Below are positions 1 through 11,603 of a stretch of 64,000 nucleotides of DNA, piece by piece. The DNA lies in the NCBI GenBank assembly GCA_030035585.1, contig CM057460.1:126588714-126652713 (forward strand). The letters run 5' to 3'. Made by a program: the position numbers and the translations under genes. How positions within the stretch are numbered: position 1 is the first letter of the stretch; each line of letters opens with the position of its first letter. The stretch comes from Dugong dugon (lineage: Eukaryota; Chordata; Mammalia; Sirenia; Dugongidae). The notes beneath the pieces were generated by a model. It made no database searches. It had not been told where the DNA came from and was given only the letters and a program-made list of their open reading frames with translations.

Positions 1-3000
1 ATTGTTCTTTATCATTGTGTAATACTCCATTGTGTGTATGTACCATAGTTTGTTTATCCATTCATCTGTTGATGGGCATCTAGGTTGTTTCCATCTTTTT
101 GCTGTTTTAAACAATGCTGCAGTGAACATGGGTGTGCATATGTCTATTTGTGTGACGACTCTTTATTTCTCTAGGATATATTCCTAGGAGTGGGATTGCT
201 GGATCATATGGTATTTCTATTTCTAGCTTTCTAAGGAAGCACCATATCGTCTTCCAGAATGGTTGTATCATTTTACCTTCCTATCCGTAGTGCATAAGAG
301 TTCCGATCTCCCCACAGCCTCTCCAACATTTGTCATTTTTGTTGTTTTGATTCATGCCATTAATGCCAGGTTGAGATGGTATCTCATTGTGGTTTCGATT
401 TGCATTTCTCTAATGGCTAGTGATCACGAACATTTCCTCATATGTCTGTTAACTACTTGAATGTCTTCATTGGTGAAGTATCTGTTCATTTCCTTTGCAT
501 GTTTTTTGATTGGATTATTTGTCTTTCTGTTGTAGAGGTGTGGATTTTCCTGTAGATTTTAGAGATTAGACCTTTGTTGGATATATAATAGCCAATTTTT
601 TTTTCCTAGTCTGTAGGTTCTGTTTTTACTCTTTCGATGAAGTCTTTTGATGAGCATTTTTTAAGTGTTTAATTTTTAGGAGATCCCAGTTATCTAGCTT
701 ATCTTCTGGAATTTGTGTGTTTTTATCCTGTTAATGCTGTGTATTAGGGCCTCTAGCATTGATCCTATTTTTCCTTCCATGAACTTTGTAGTTTTGGGCT
801 TTATATTTAGGTCTTTGATCCATTTTGAATTAGTTTTTGTGTATGGTGTGAGGTATGGGTCCTGTTTCATTTGTTTGCAGATGGACATCCAGTTTTGCCA
901 GCACTGTTTTTTAAAAAGACCATCTTTTCCCTGTTTGATGGACTTTGGGCGCTTGTTGAAGATCAGGTGACTGTAGGTGGATGGATTTACATCTGGGTTC
1001 TCAGTTCTGTTCCATTGGTCAGTGTATCTGTCATTGTATCAGTACCAGGCTGTTTTGACTACCGTAGTTGTATAGTAGGTTCTTAGGTCAGATAGCGCGA
1101 GTCCTCCTACTTTATTCTTGGGCAGTAGTGCTTTACTTATGCTGGGCTTCTTCCCTTTCCATATAAAGGTAACGATTAGTTTTTCCATCTCTTTAAAGAA
1201 TGTTATTGGTATTTGGATTGGGATTGCATTGTATTTGTAAATTGCTTTGGTTAGAATTGTCGTTTTCACAATGTTGAGTCTATCTATCCATGAGCATGGT
1301 ATGGTTTTCCATTTATGTAGATCTCTTGGTTTTTTGTAGTAGTATTTTGTAGTTTTCTTTGTATAGGTCTTTAACATCCCTGGTTAGATATGTTCCTAAG
1401 TATTTTATTTTTTTAGGGGCTATTATGAATAGTATTCTTTTCCTGGTTTCCTTTTCATCTTTCTCTTTATTGGTATATAGGACTCCCAACTGATTTTTGT
1501 ATGTTTCTCTGTATCCTGCTACTCTGCTCAATCTTTCTATTAGTTCCAGCAGTTTTCTCGTGGAGTCTTTTGGGTTTTCTATGTGTAGTATCATATCATC
1601 CACAAATAGGGACAGTTTTACTTCTTCCTTACCAATTTGGATGCCCTTTATTTCTTTTTCTTGCCTTATTGCTCTAGTTAGGACTTCCAACACAATGTTA
1701 AATAGGAGTGCTAATAAAGGGTGTCCTTGTCTTGTTCCTGTTCTCAAGGGGACTATTTTTAGCCTCTCTCCCTTAAGAATGATGTTGGCTGTTGGTTTTG
1801 TATAGATGCCCTTTATTATGTTGAGGAATTTCCTTCTATACCTATTTTATTGAGAGTTTTTATCAGGAATAGGTGTTGGACTTTGTCAAATGCTGTTTCT
1901 GCATCGATTGAGATGATCGTGTGATTCTTTTATTTACGTGGCAGATTTTGTTGATTGATTTTCTGATGTTGAACCACCCTTTCATACCTGGTATGAATCC
2001 TGCTTGATCGTGGTACATTATTTTTTTGATCTGATGCTGAATTCTATTGGCTAGAATTTTTGCATGTATATTCCTGAGAGATATTGGTCTGTAATTTTCT
2101 TTTTTTGTTGTGTCTTTGCCTGGTTTTGGTATTAGGATTATGCTGGCTTCGTAGAATGATTTCAGAAGTATCATTTCCTTTTCTGTGTTCTGCAGTAGTT
2201 TGACTAACACTGGTGTAAGCTCTTCTCTGAATGTTTGGTAGAATTCTCCAGTAAAGCCATCTGGGCCAGTGTTTTTTTTTTTTTTTTTGTTGTTGTGAGT
2301 TTATTACCTTTTCAGTTGCTCTTCTTGTCATGGGTCTGTTCAGATTTTCAACATCATTTTGTGTTAGTTTAGGGAGGTAGTGTATTTCTACAAATTAGTC
2401 CATTTCCTCTAGGTTTTCAAATTTGTTGGAGTATAGTTTTTCATAATGTCTGTTATGATCCTTTTTATTTCAGTTGGGTCTGTTGTGATGTCCCCCATTT
2501 CATTTCTTGTTAGGATTATTTACATTCTCTCGTTTTTCTTTTGTCAGTTTGGCCAGTTGTTTGTTGATTTTGTTGATCTTTTCAAAGTACCAACTTTCAG
2601 TTTTGTTGCTTCTTTCTATTGTTTTTCTGTTCTCTCTTTCATTTATTTCTGCTCGGATCTTTATTTTTTCCTTTCTTCTGGTGGTTGTGGGCTTCTTTTG
2701 CTGTTCTCTTTCTATTTGTTTGAGTTGTGTAGCCAGTGTTTTGATTTTGTTCATTTCTTTTTTTTTGGTGTGTGCATCTGTTGCTGTAAATTGACTTCTG
2801 AGCACTGTGCTTTCTGTGTCCCAAAGCTTTTGGTATGATATATTTTCATTCTCATTTGATTCTAGGAATCTTTTGATTCAATCTTTGATTTCTTCTGTTA
2901 CCTGTGGTTTGTAAGCAGGGTATTATTCAGTTTCCATGTAATTGATTTTCTTTCCTTGCTCTTCCTGTTGTTAATTTCTACTTTGATGGCGTTGTGGTCA

Positions 3001-3800
3001 GAGAAGATACATTGCATTGTCTCAGTGTTTTGGATTTTGTTGAGGGTTGCTCTGTGACCTCAGATGTGGTCTATTCGGGAGAACATCGGACGTGTGTTGG
3101 AAAAGAATGTGTACTTTGTAGCTGTTGGGTGGAGTGTTCTATATATGTCTATGAGGCTAAGTTGGCGGATTGTGTCCTTTAGCTCTTCTGTATCTTTGTT
3201 AAGTTTCTTTCTAGATGTTCTGTCCTTTACCAAGAGTGGTGTGTTGAATTCTCCTAGTATTATTGTGGAACTGTAAATTTCTTTTTTTAGTGCTGTTAGA
3301 GTTTGTTTTATGTATGTTGGAGCCCTGTCATTGGGTGTGTAGATACTTATTATGGTTATCTCTTCATGATAAATCATCCTTTTAATCATTATATAGTGCC
3401 CTTCTTTGTCTTTCATGGTGGATTTTGTTTTAAAATCTATTTTAGCTGATATTAGTATTGCCACTCCTGCCTTTTTGTGGTAGCTGTTTGCTTGATATAT
3501 TTTTTCCATCCTTTGATTTTTAATAAATTTATGTCTTTATTTTTAGGGTGTGTCTCTTGTAGACAGCATATGGATAGATCCCTTTTTTATCCATTCTGTC
3601 ACTCTCTGTCTCTTTATGGGTGCATTTAGGCCATTTACATTCAGTGTAATTATTGATAGGTGTGAGCTTATTGCTGTTATTTTGTAGTGCTTTTTTTTGT
3701 TGGGCGGACATTTTCTTTGTTCCTCTTACTCTCCTGTGCTGAGTTCCTTTTGTTTGTGGCTTTTTTGTTTTTCATTTCTTTTGTTTTTGTAGATTTTGTT
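1..3800 (-). pseudogene. L1-A ORF2 remnant (endonuclease / reverse transcriptase)
   Basis: Broken frames on the minus strand carry L1 ORF2 signatures. The AP-like endonuclease part (3060-3509) includes KAGVAILISAKIDF and HYIMIK. The RT part (1313-2210) includes [33 protein letters not shown] and [14 protein letters not shown]. The conserved C-terminal segment IPCSWIDRLNIVKTTILTKA lies at 1039-1377. Two catalytic sites look damaged: the endonuclease GDFN motif reads GEFN, and the RT FADD box reads FVDD. With several frameshifts between blocks, this cannot make a functional protein. ORF2p normally nicks target DNA and reverse-transcribes L1 RNA. Confidence 0.9.
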
Positions 3801-4114
3801 TTTACTGAGACTTTTATGTTTTTCTTCTTTATTTCGATGAGTAGGTTTTTTAACTTTTCTTTTGGTTACCTTGAAATTTACCCTTATCTTCCTAGGTTTG
3901 AACCAGTCTATTATTAGTTGGTATTACATTGCCTTCCTTTTCATTAGAAAGTTCTGTACCTACACAGTTTATTCCCTCTTTTATTGTTTTGCCGTTGTTG
4001 TCATTTACAGATTAACCTCTCTGGTTCCCTGCTGTAAATCTTTTGGTTTTGAATAGTCCTTGAGAGTTCATTTCCTAGGCTGGTATCTGGCTGGTGTGAT
4101 TTTGTGTCTTACAT

Positions 4115-5150
4115 TCAGGCTGTGGTCTGATGTTGTTTGTTCTCAAACTGAAGGACTCCCTTTAATAATTCTTGTAAGTTTGGTTTGGTTTTTACATAAT
4201 CCCTTAGTTTCTGTTTGTTAGGAAATGTCCTGATTTCACCATCATATTTGAATGAGACTTTTGCATGATGTGTTCTTGGTTGACGATTTTTTTCTTTCAA
4301 GGTTTTGTATATGACATCGCATTGCCTTCTTGCCTGCGTGGTTTCTGCTGAGTTATCAGAGCTTAGCCTTATTATTTCCACTCTGTATGTGACTTTTTGT
4401 TTTTCTTGAGCTGCTCTGAGGATCCTTTCTTTGTCTTTTGCGAGCGTGATTATGATATGCCTTGGTGATTTTCTTTTGGGGTCTCTTCTATATAGTGTTC
4501 GTCGAGCTTCTTGGATGGTTACTTTTTCATCTTTCATGATATTAGGGAAATTTTCTGTCAGCAATTCTGCAGTGATCCTGTCTGTGTTTTTTGTTTTCTC
4601 CTCCTGTTCTGGAACTCCAATAACTTACAAATTTTTGCTTTTGATTGTATCCCATGTCATTCTCAGGGTTTCTTCATTTTGCTTCCTTCTTTTTTCTGAT
4701 TTTTCCTGAAAGTGGTATCCAGTTTTTTGTCTTCAGTTTTGCTGATCCTATCTTCCATTGTTTGAAACCTGATACTCAGACCGTCTATGACAGTGTCCAT
4801 TGCTAAAATCTTGTTGTTTATCTTTTGGATTTCTTTGTTGTTTTTGTACGAGTTATAGTTGTCAATTTATTTTCACACCTGTATTATTTTCCTGAATAGT
4901 CCATTTTTTTGTTGGTATTTTCCATGGATTTGTCGGCCTTTTCCACGAATTTGTCTATTTTTTCCTCCTTTTTGTCTGCTTTTTGCTTCAACTCTTTGAT
5001 AGCTCTGAATATCAGAGATTTGAATTCCCTGTCAGGTAGTTCCAGTGCCTTTGCTTCTACGGGAAAGTCATCTGGTGTTTTATTTTAGTTGTCTACTGGA
5101 ACCATTGTGTCCAGTTTTTTTTTTATATGTTTTAATATTGCCTTCTGTCT
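4115..5150 (-). pseudogene. L1-A ORF1 remnant (RNA-binding chaperone)
   Basis: The 149-codon minus-strand frame at 4115-4564 contains the ORF1p C-terminal half, with LTENFPNIMKDEKVTIQEA, the RRM/CTD-type SPRHIIITLAKDKERILRAA and SFKYDGEIRTFPNKQKLRDY. Upstream on the minus strand (about 4565-5150) are remnants of the coiled-coil part, which is Lys/Glu-rich when translated but broken by stops. ORF1p normally trimerises by a coiled coil and coats L1 RNA. The N-terminal start is not clear. Confidence 0.82.
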
Positions 5151-5159
5151 TCCGGAAAT

Positions 5160-6900
5160 TCAGTAGTTATTTTCTTTGTTTATTGATTGTAGATTTGTTT
5201 GCTTCATTCTGCTTTTTTGTTTTATTTGGTTTTGTTTAAGCAGGTAGGCTGTGCATTCTTTGCTGTTTTCTTGTCTGTGGGCCCAGTACTTTTTACCTTC
5301 TTGTCCAATGGATAGGGCCAGTTGCTCAGCTGTGGTGCAGCTGAGCAGATCCATCTGAAGGGGAGGCGCTGAGATGGATTGTTTGTGGCACATACTGGAG
5401 CCGACAGGGTAGGCTGGGGGTCAGTGCAGGGCAGGTTCCAGTAGGCCGTGCTGGTGCTGCTCGGGGGTGTGATGTTCAGCACATGGTGCAAGTAGGCAGG
5501 AAGGAGGGGAGAGGTTGTGATGTGTGGAGCTAAGATATGTATGGGAAAAAAGAGAGAGGAGAGAGAATCAGGAGCCAAAAAAGCAAATAAACATAAAAAA
5601 GTGCTGAGGGAGTTTGCAGTTGGAGTGGAGAGATGAGAAACCGAGAAATGAATAAAAGTAAAAAGGAAAAGCGAGAAGAAAAAAATAAAGAAAACAAAAG
5701 GGGGGAAAAAAAAAAAGGCCCTCAGGGATCCCCCGGCACAGCTGCAGAGGCCAGGGAAGTGGCTCCCAGGCCTTGCCACAGTACAGCCAAGTTTGAAGGT
5801 ATTCAGGAGACAGCAAAAAAAAAGTAAGTAGAGAGACAAGAAACTGAGAAATGAAGAAAGACAAAAAGGAAAAAAGAAAAATAAAAAAAAAAAGCAAACA
5901 TGTCGCCAGGGATCCCACCAGGGTGGCTGCGCAGACCAGGGAAGTGTCTCCCATGCTGCACAGTACAGCCCAGCTAGAAGAGGCAGAGATGGCACACAGT
6001 GCCAGGTATTCAGGAGACAAGAAAGTAAGTAGAGAGACGAGAAACTGAGAAATGAAGAAAGACAAAAAGGAAAAAAGAAAAATATAAAGAAAGAAAGAAG
6101 GACATGCCTCCAGGGATCCCACCGGTGTGGCCGTGCAGACCAGGGATGTGTCTCGCAAGCCATGTAGTACACCTGGCTAGAAGGAGCTTCCAAGCTATGA
6201 AAAGAAAAAACAAACAAACAAAACAAAGCAGTAGGTCCTGGGGAATCCCACCAGCATGGCGATGAGGACTGGGAAAGCTGTTCTGCAGCTGAGCGACACT
6301 TCACAGTCTGTCAATAGGAAGCAAAGATGGCATACGGAGCCAGGTGTCCGAGAGAAAGGAGAGGGAGGAGGTGAGAGGCAGGGGAGAAACCAAAAGAAGC
6401 CGGTAAAAACAACACCAGCAACAATGAAATGGTACTGAAAGAGCTGGCCAGTGTGGGCAGGGCGAATCAAAGCAGCATGGAGCCAGTGCCTCCCAAGTTG
6501 AGGTCACTTGGCCTGCTGGGAAGTGGTGGAGGCTGAGCAGGGGGAAGAAAGGTTGGGGGTGGGAAAGCATATATTGATGGTTACTGGGTGATCTGTCTCC
6601 TGCTAGGAGCTCTGTGAAGCTGCTTTCCCGTACTCCCTGCCCACTGATCTCCGACAGGAGTTCAAGATGGCGAATCCGTGCTGCATTAGTTGATAGGGGA
6701 CCTCCGCTCATATCTCTCCTCACTCTGTGTTCTGTGTCAGTTTTTTATTCCATTCATTGCTTGCTTGAGTTCTTCATCTTGTCATTTGATGCTTAGGGTT
6801 CCAGGATTGACGTTTGTCTCTGTTTTGCTTAGTTTTTCGGGTCTGTGCTGTGGAGGGACGGTGTGATGCTTCTGTGTACAGTGCCATGTTGACTCTGCCC
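5160..6900 (-). promoter_or_regulatory. L1-A 5' UTR with tandem monomer-like units
   Basis: The region upstream of ORF1 is GC-richer than its surroundings and contains about four related units. Each is anchored by a ccaggga / actggga-type core near 5751, 5936, 6140 and 6269, so spacing is 185, 204 and 129 bases. Each unit has a GC-rich segment (gggatccc, accag, gcagac) followed by a purine tract on the + strand. A repeated 5' UTR upstream of ORF1 is the position and form of an L1 internal promoter; mouse L1 has monomer promoters of comparable unit length. The same architecture recurs in L1-C. Promoter activity is inferred. Confidence 0.7.
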
Positions 6901-7585
6901 TGGAATATTTGTTTTTTATTTAAACACTATTCATACTTGATAAATCAGTATCTTTAGATCAAGGAGGTTCTTCTGGAGAATCTCAGATGACTGTCTTTCT
7001 CTCATGTATAGCTTATAAAAATAAATATGTGCTTAATTTGGAAATTTTGGAGAATAATGAAATTATAAAATTGATGTTAGTTTCTGCCTGTATATGCTTT
7101 TATAGCCACTTGTACTTTTGCAGAACTCATCAAAATAGAAATTATTTATATAATTACTTGTTTTTGTGTCTTTCTGAGACTGTACCTAAGGACATGAACT
7201 GTTTATATAGCACATGATAGACAGTAAGTAGTTTTCAGTGAATGAAGATAGAAATTACTGTTAATCAGTTAACATTTTGGAGTTTTACCTTCAAGTATTT
7301 TTTTGTAAGTGTCCCATTTGTTTTGGTGTTTACTGTTTTTCTACCTACTATAAACCATAAAATCTAAAATAGTGTTGTTTAAAACAAACTTCATTTGACA
7401 TATCTCAGAAACTGAACTGTGCTATGATTTTGAGATATTGAAATTTACAAGCTCATAGGTTTCCTTTCTCCACCCATTCACTTTTTTTTGAATTCTCATT
7501 CTAAATATGACTAAATGAATCTTTTGTTGAGTATCTGAATTTGGAATACCTGAATATGTGCAAATAGATATGCTATTTGTTGTAG
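6901..7585. other. COMMD10 intron, no recognised element
   Basis: AT-rich intronic sequence between the 5' end of L1-A and the first visible exon. I see no repeat family, RNA gene or conserved frame. It ends in the acceptor tract of the exon at 7586. Confidence 0.6.
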
Positions 7586-7813
<228 letters not shown>

Positions 7814-7873
7814 TAGTCAAGAATTTCAAGGTATTTAAAAAAAATTGAATGTACACATGATTGTTTTCACACT

Positions 7874-8100
7874 ATTGCGTTCTACAGAGGAGCTCTGGCA
7901 GCACAGACGGTTAAGTGCTTGGCTGCTAACTGAGAGGTTAGTGGTTCAAATCCACTTAGCGGCTCCACAACAGAAAGACTTGGTGATCTGCTTCCACAAA
8001 GATTACAGTCTAGAAAACCCCATGGGGCAGTTCTACTCTGTCACATGGGGTCGCTCTGAGTTGATAGCACCTAACAACAACAACATTGCATTCTACAAAG
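7874..8100 (+). mobile_element. AfroSINE (older variant) with target duplication
   Basis: A SINE starting gagctctggcagcacag with the tRNA-like head (ggttaagtgcttggctgctaac, then ggttcaaatcc as B-box region) and the conserved tail gggtcgctctgag...gcacctaacaacaac. It is flanked by a 16-base direct repeat differing at two positions, attgcgttctacagag (7874-7889) and attgcattctacaaag (8085-8100). The SINE body is therefore about 7890-8084. Confidence 0.9.
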
Positions 8101-8330
8101 CAATCTTAATGTTGAATAGCATGAGCAAAATATTTGACAATGTGAATCAAGACTTCATTGACTTGAAACAGTTATAAAAGATTTGAATTTATTGTTACTT
8201 GGTATAATTTGGAAAAATGAACAATTTTATTTAAAAAAATTAAAGATTTGGGGGAATATTTGACAAAAATAATAAGCAGGACATTTAGAAAAGAAATTGT
8301 CAAAGGACTTTTTGTACACTATTTCTTCCT

Positions 8331-8660
8331 CCTCAACTGCCCATTTGCATCCCTTTTGTCATCTAAATTCAGTATGTTATTTATGCTCCGAATCTAGTCA
8401 CATCTCCACCCATTGCAGTCTTGATCTCTTCCTTGTAATTACAGTTCCCCTTGTTTGGATTCCTGTTATCCTTCGCTCTTTGTAGTAGAGCACATTGTTA
8501 TTCTGTCATTATTTCATGTGTATCAGTTATGTCTCCTTAACTAGATTTTGAATTTATGGGGAGCCAGGATCATATTTTTGTATATCTTATATAGTCTAGC
8601 ACATAGCTGGGCGTAAAATAGATCCTTGGTAAATTCCTGTTGATTGAGTAAATAGAATGT
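8331..8660 (+). mobile_element. L2 LINE 3' remnant
   Basis: Diverged sequence whose end reads like the sense 3' end of L2: a gggagccaggatcat block, then tctagcacatagctggg and a gttgattgagtaaat terminus. An ancient mammalian insertion with no coding capacity. Confidence 0.6.
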
Positions 8661-9110
8661 GTGAAACAAAGGTGTAAATAGTACTATAGCTTGATGAGCA
8701 TTCTGGTTGAATAGATACTTAGTAGGAAGACAAGTTGCCAGGCATCTACTACCTACAGGCTTATGTAGATTACAGGTCATAAAGGTAACTGTGGTTGTTA
8801 CCATTGTTGGACCTTCGGAAGAAAAAAGGATAATTGTATAAGACAGAACAGTATGGGTTTCTAGGGAAGTTGTTCTAGAATCATGTAATAAACAGAACTT
8901 CAGGTATCACTGCTAAAAAACTTTATAATTTTTGTTTTATCTCCTTACATAGGGAGCAGAATAGATAGTAGCCAATTAGGAACTTGGTAGATGAAGGTAG
9001 TAGCTTTGAGAAAGTGCTTCCTGAAAAAATTTTGTTAGTTGGGAAAAAAAAATTGTATATTTATCTGAAATAATTAAATGAAATAAATGAATAAAATTTT
9101 AATTAGGGTA
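8661..9110. other. COMMD10 intron, no recognised element
   Basis: Intronic sequence between the L2 remnant and the next AfroSINE. I see only AT-rich single-copy-looking DNA. Confidence 0.5.
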
Positions 9111-9308
9111 CCATTAACATAGGAGCCCTAGTGGCAGTGGTTGAGAGCTATGGCTGCTAACCAAAAGGTCGGCAATTTGAGTCCACCAACCACTCCTTGG
9201 AAACCCTGTGGGGAAGTTCTGCTGTGTCCTGTAGGGTCATTATGAGTGGGAATCGACTCGATGGCAACAGGTTTGGTTTTTTTGGTTTTGGGTTTTGCCA
9301 TTAGCATA
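9111..9308 (+). mobile_element. AfroSINE with target duplication
   Basis: The body at 9122-9297 begins ggagccctagtggcagtgg, has the head gctgctaaccaaaaggtcgg and ends gtgggaatcgactcgatggc followed by a GT/T-rich tail. It is flanked by ccattaacata (9111-9121) and ccattagcata (9298-9308). It lies about 285 bases upstream of the exon at 9594, in the sense orientation. Confidence 0.92.
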
Positions 9309-9593
9309 GCCAAAGCAAAGAAGCTTTTCAGTTATTAAGGAGATTTAGGATTACTTAAACCTCAGGCAAACTGGAAAAAATTTAGCCTGAATAACTTAGG
9401 CTGTTGAATCCTGTATCTTCCAGTGTTTGGTTATATATATATTATTATATGTAAACCAAAGTTTTCTTTAATAGAAATACAAAAGATTCTTTTAATTTAA
9501 ATCATTTAAAAATAATTTTGTATTTGATAACAGTTATCAATCTCTGTATGAATATTAGGGCTATTTGTGATTTTTTTTTTTCCCGTTTGATAG

Positions 9594-9749
9594 GCAGTGT
9601 ATCACAACGTGAAGCCAGCAGTTTTGCAGCAGCAGTTAGAAAACATTCATCTTAGACAAGACAAAGCAGAAGCATTTGTCAGTGCTTGGTCTACAGTGGG
9701 TCAAGACGCAGTTGAAAAGTTCAGGCAGAGGATTCTGGCTCCCCACAAG
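9594..9749 (+). CDS. COMMD10: COMMD10 internal exon (HN domain end and linker)
   Basis: A 156-base, phase-0 exon of 52 codons, running from [20 protein letters not shown] to [10 protein letters not shown]. The acceptor has a strong pyrimidine tract (T run, then cccgtttgatag) and the donor is aag|gtatgg. It encodes about residues 82-133 of COMMD10, the helical region leading into the COMM domain. Compared with the human protein as I remember it, the middle is changed ([13 protein letters not shown] here) and APHK replaces APCK. These are conservative changes expected between placental orders. There are no stops or frameshifts. A 34.3 kb intron filled with transposable elements follows. The open frame continues 45 bases past the donor by chance; the splice site and protein match both end it at 9749. 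Confidence 0.96.
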
Positions 9750-9864
9750 GTATGGAGTATACTGCCCGAAGATATTTTTCTATGGCATAAATGAGTATAT
9801 CTGAAGAGTTTTTAAGGTGATATTTTGTTGAGAGGCAGTGTCAGCTCAAAGAAGTTTATATATA

Positions 9865-11165
9865 ATATATGGATTGTCCAGTTTCCACCTTTGTCTATTG
9901 TGAAGAGTGTTGCTGTGAACATTTGTGTATAAGTGTTTGAATACCTGTTTTAAATTCATTGAGTTATATACCTAGGAGTGGAATTGCTGGGTCATATGGT
10001 AATTCTATGTTTAACTTTTGAGAAACCACCAAACCATTTTCCACAGCAGCTGCATCATTTTACATTCCCACCAGCAATGGATGAGTGTCATGGATTGAAT
10101 TGTGTCCCCTCAAAATGTGTGTCAACTTGGCTAGGTCATGATTCCCAGTATTGTGTGATTGTCCACCATTTTGCCATCTGATGTGATTTTCCTGTGTGTT
10201 GTAAATCCTATCTCTATGATGTTAATGAGATGGGATTAGAGGCAGTTATACTCAATCTACAAGATTAGATTGTGTCTTAAGCCAGTCTCTTTTGAGATAT
10301 AAAAGAGAGAAGCGAGCAGAGAGACATGGGGACCTCATACCACCAAGAAAGAAGCACTGAGAACATAGTGTGTCGTTTGGACCCGGGATCCCTGTGCTGA
10401 GAAGATTGATGACAAGGACCTTTCCCCAGAGCCGACAGAGACAGCCTTCGCCTGGGTCTGGTGCCTTGAATTTGGACTTCTAGCCTCCTAAACTGTGAGA
10501 AAACAAATCTCTGATTGTTAAAGCCATCCACTTGTGGCATTTCTGTTATAGCAGCACTAGATAACTGAGAAAATGAGGTTTCCAATTTCTCCACATCTTT
10601 ACTACCACTTGTTATTTTGTTTTATTGATTATAACCATCCTACTGGGTGTGATATGGTATCTTCTTGTGGATTTGACTTGCATTTCCCTAATGGCTCATG
10701 TTGTTGAGTGTTTTATGTGCTTGTTGGCCACTTGTGTGTCTTGTTTGGGCTAACGTCTATTCAAATACTTTGCCCACTTTAAATTGGGTTGTCTTTTTAT
10801 TGCTGAGTTGTAAGAGTTCTTTATATATTCTGAGTATTAGACCCTTATCAGATACATGATTTTCAGCCGTTTTCTTGTGTTCTATAGATTATCTTTAGAC
10901 TGTTCTTTGATTGTGTTTTTTGAGGCACAAAAGTTTTTAATTTTGATGAAGTCTGATTTATTTAGGTTTTCTTTGGTTGCTTGTGCTTTTGGTGTCATCT
11001 AAGAAGAGTTTGCCTAACCCAAGGTCACAAAGACTTTACTCGTTGTTACCTCCTAAGAGTTTTATGATTTTAACTTTTACATTCCGGTCTATGATCTATT
11101 TTGAGTTAAATTCTGTGTATGCTAATTCAGCTTGCAATTCAACTATTGTAAAAATTCTTATCCTC
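9865..11165 (-). mobile_element. Old L1 (L1M-type) antisense, split by a solo LTR
   Basis: The left part reads gtccagtttccacc...cctaggagtggaattgctgggtcatatggtaa...cattcccaccagcaatgg, and the right part resumes at tttccaatttctccacatc and runs through catttccctaatggctca to the ORF2-derived gatctattttgagtta. This is the standard antisense L1 3' region. The LTR at 10086-10572 interrupts it cleanly. The older L1M probably continues at 15013 beyond later RTE insertions. Confidence 0.85.
10086..10572 (+). mobile_element. Solo LTR, ERVL/MaLR (MLT1-like)
   Basis: A 487-base LTR starting tgtcatggattgaattgtg, with a TATAAA box at 10298-10303, the MaLR-like phrase gaatttggacttctagcctc, and a 3' end tgttatagcagcactaga. 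The flanking 5-base repeat atgag (10081-10085 and 10573-10577) has the length typical of ERVL-class integration. Continuity of the surrounding L1 confirms the insertion. No internal region remains, consistent with LTR-LTR recombination. A second copy of the same LTR type lies at 26408-26896. The 3' end reads aa where ca is expected. Confidence 0.85.
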
Positions 11166-11277
11166 TGAGAGCCATGGCACTTTGGTTTACAGCAAAAGTG
11201 CTCTCTTGTATCTCCCGTTTCATCAGACAGGTAATTAAAAAGATATATTCAAGAGTTGGAATTTAATACAATTAACA

Positions 11278-11603
11278 ATTTTTGTCTTGGAAGAAGTACA
11301 ACCAGAGGTACAAACAGAATGCTCCTTAGAAGGAAGGATGGTGAGACTGCGTCTTACGTACTTTGGACATGTTGTCAGGAGGGATCAGTCCCTGGAGAAG
11401 GACATCATGCTTGGTAAAGTAGAGGGTCAACAATAAAGAGGAAGACCCTCAAAGGGATGGATTGACATAGTGGCTACAGCAGTGGTCTCAAGCATAACAA
11501 CGATTGTGAGCTTGGCTTAGGACCGGGCAGTGTTTTGTTCTGTTGTACATAGGGTCGCTATGAGTCGGAACCGACTTGACAGCACCTAACAACAACAAAA
11601 ATT
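11278..11603 (+). mobile_element. RTE LINE 3' fragment
   Basis: A 5'-truncated RTE (BovB-like family) copy. It starts within the C-terminal ORF region (tgtcttggaagaagtaca), passes tactttggacatgttgtcag and agtccctggagaaggacatc, and ends with the family 3' tail gggtcgctatgagtcggaac...gcacctaacaacaacaa. Confidence 0.9.

Larger units (their letters stand above)
1..6900 (-). mobile_element. LINE-1 'L1-A', antisense, near full length, cut by window edge
   Basis: The minus strand carries a LINE-1 in order: 5' UTR (about 5160-6900), ORF1 (about 4115-5150) and ORF2 (about 1-3800). The last codons of ORF2 and the 3' UTR are missing because the element continues left of base 1. Position 1 corresponds to about 20263 in L1-B, which fixes how much is absent. 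The 5' end is at gccatgttgactctgccc, about 6900, matched by the same terminus in L1-C near 29597. Reading frames are interrupted by stops and shifts. It is inserted antisense in a COMMD10 intron. Confidence 0.93.

Noticed and set aside
1313-1747. Reverse-transcriptase frames on the minus strand as a functional gene
   Set aside because: They are pieces of L1 ORF2 separated by stops and frameshifts, with an altered FADD box.
5633-5827. Lys/Glu-rich + strand frames in the L1-A 5' UTR
   Set aside because: They are translations of purine tracts between 5' UTR units, not genes.
5700-6290. CRISPR-like array from regularly spaced repeats
   Set aside because: Spacing and unit length are irregular, units diverge, and this is a mammalian L1 5' UTR.
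5222-6304. A 360-codon minus-strand open frame as a host gene
   Set aside because: It lies wholly in the tandem 5' UTR of L1-A, has a low-complexity F/L/S/C-rich translation and matches no host protein I know. I list it as a possible L1 upstream frame only.
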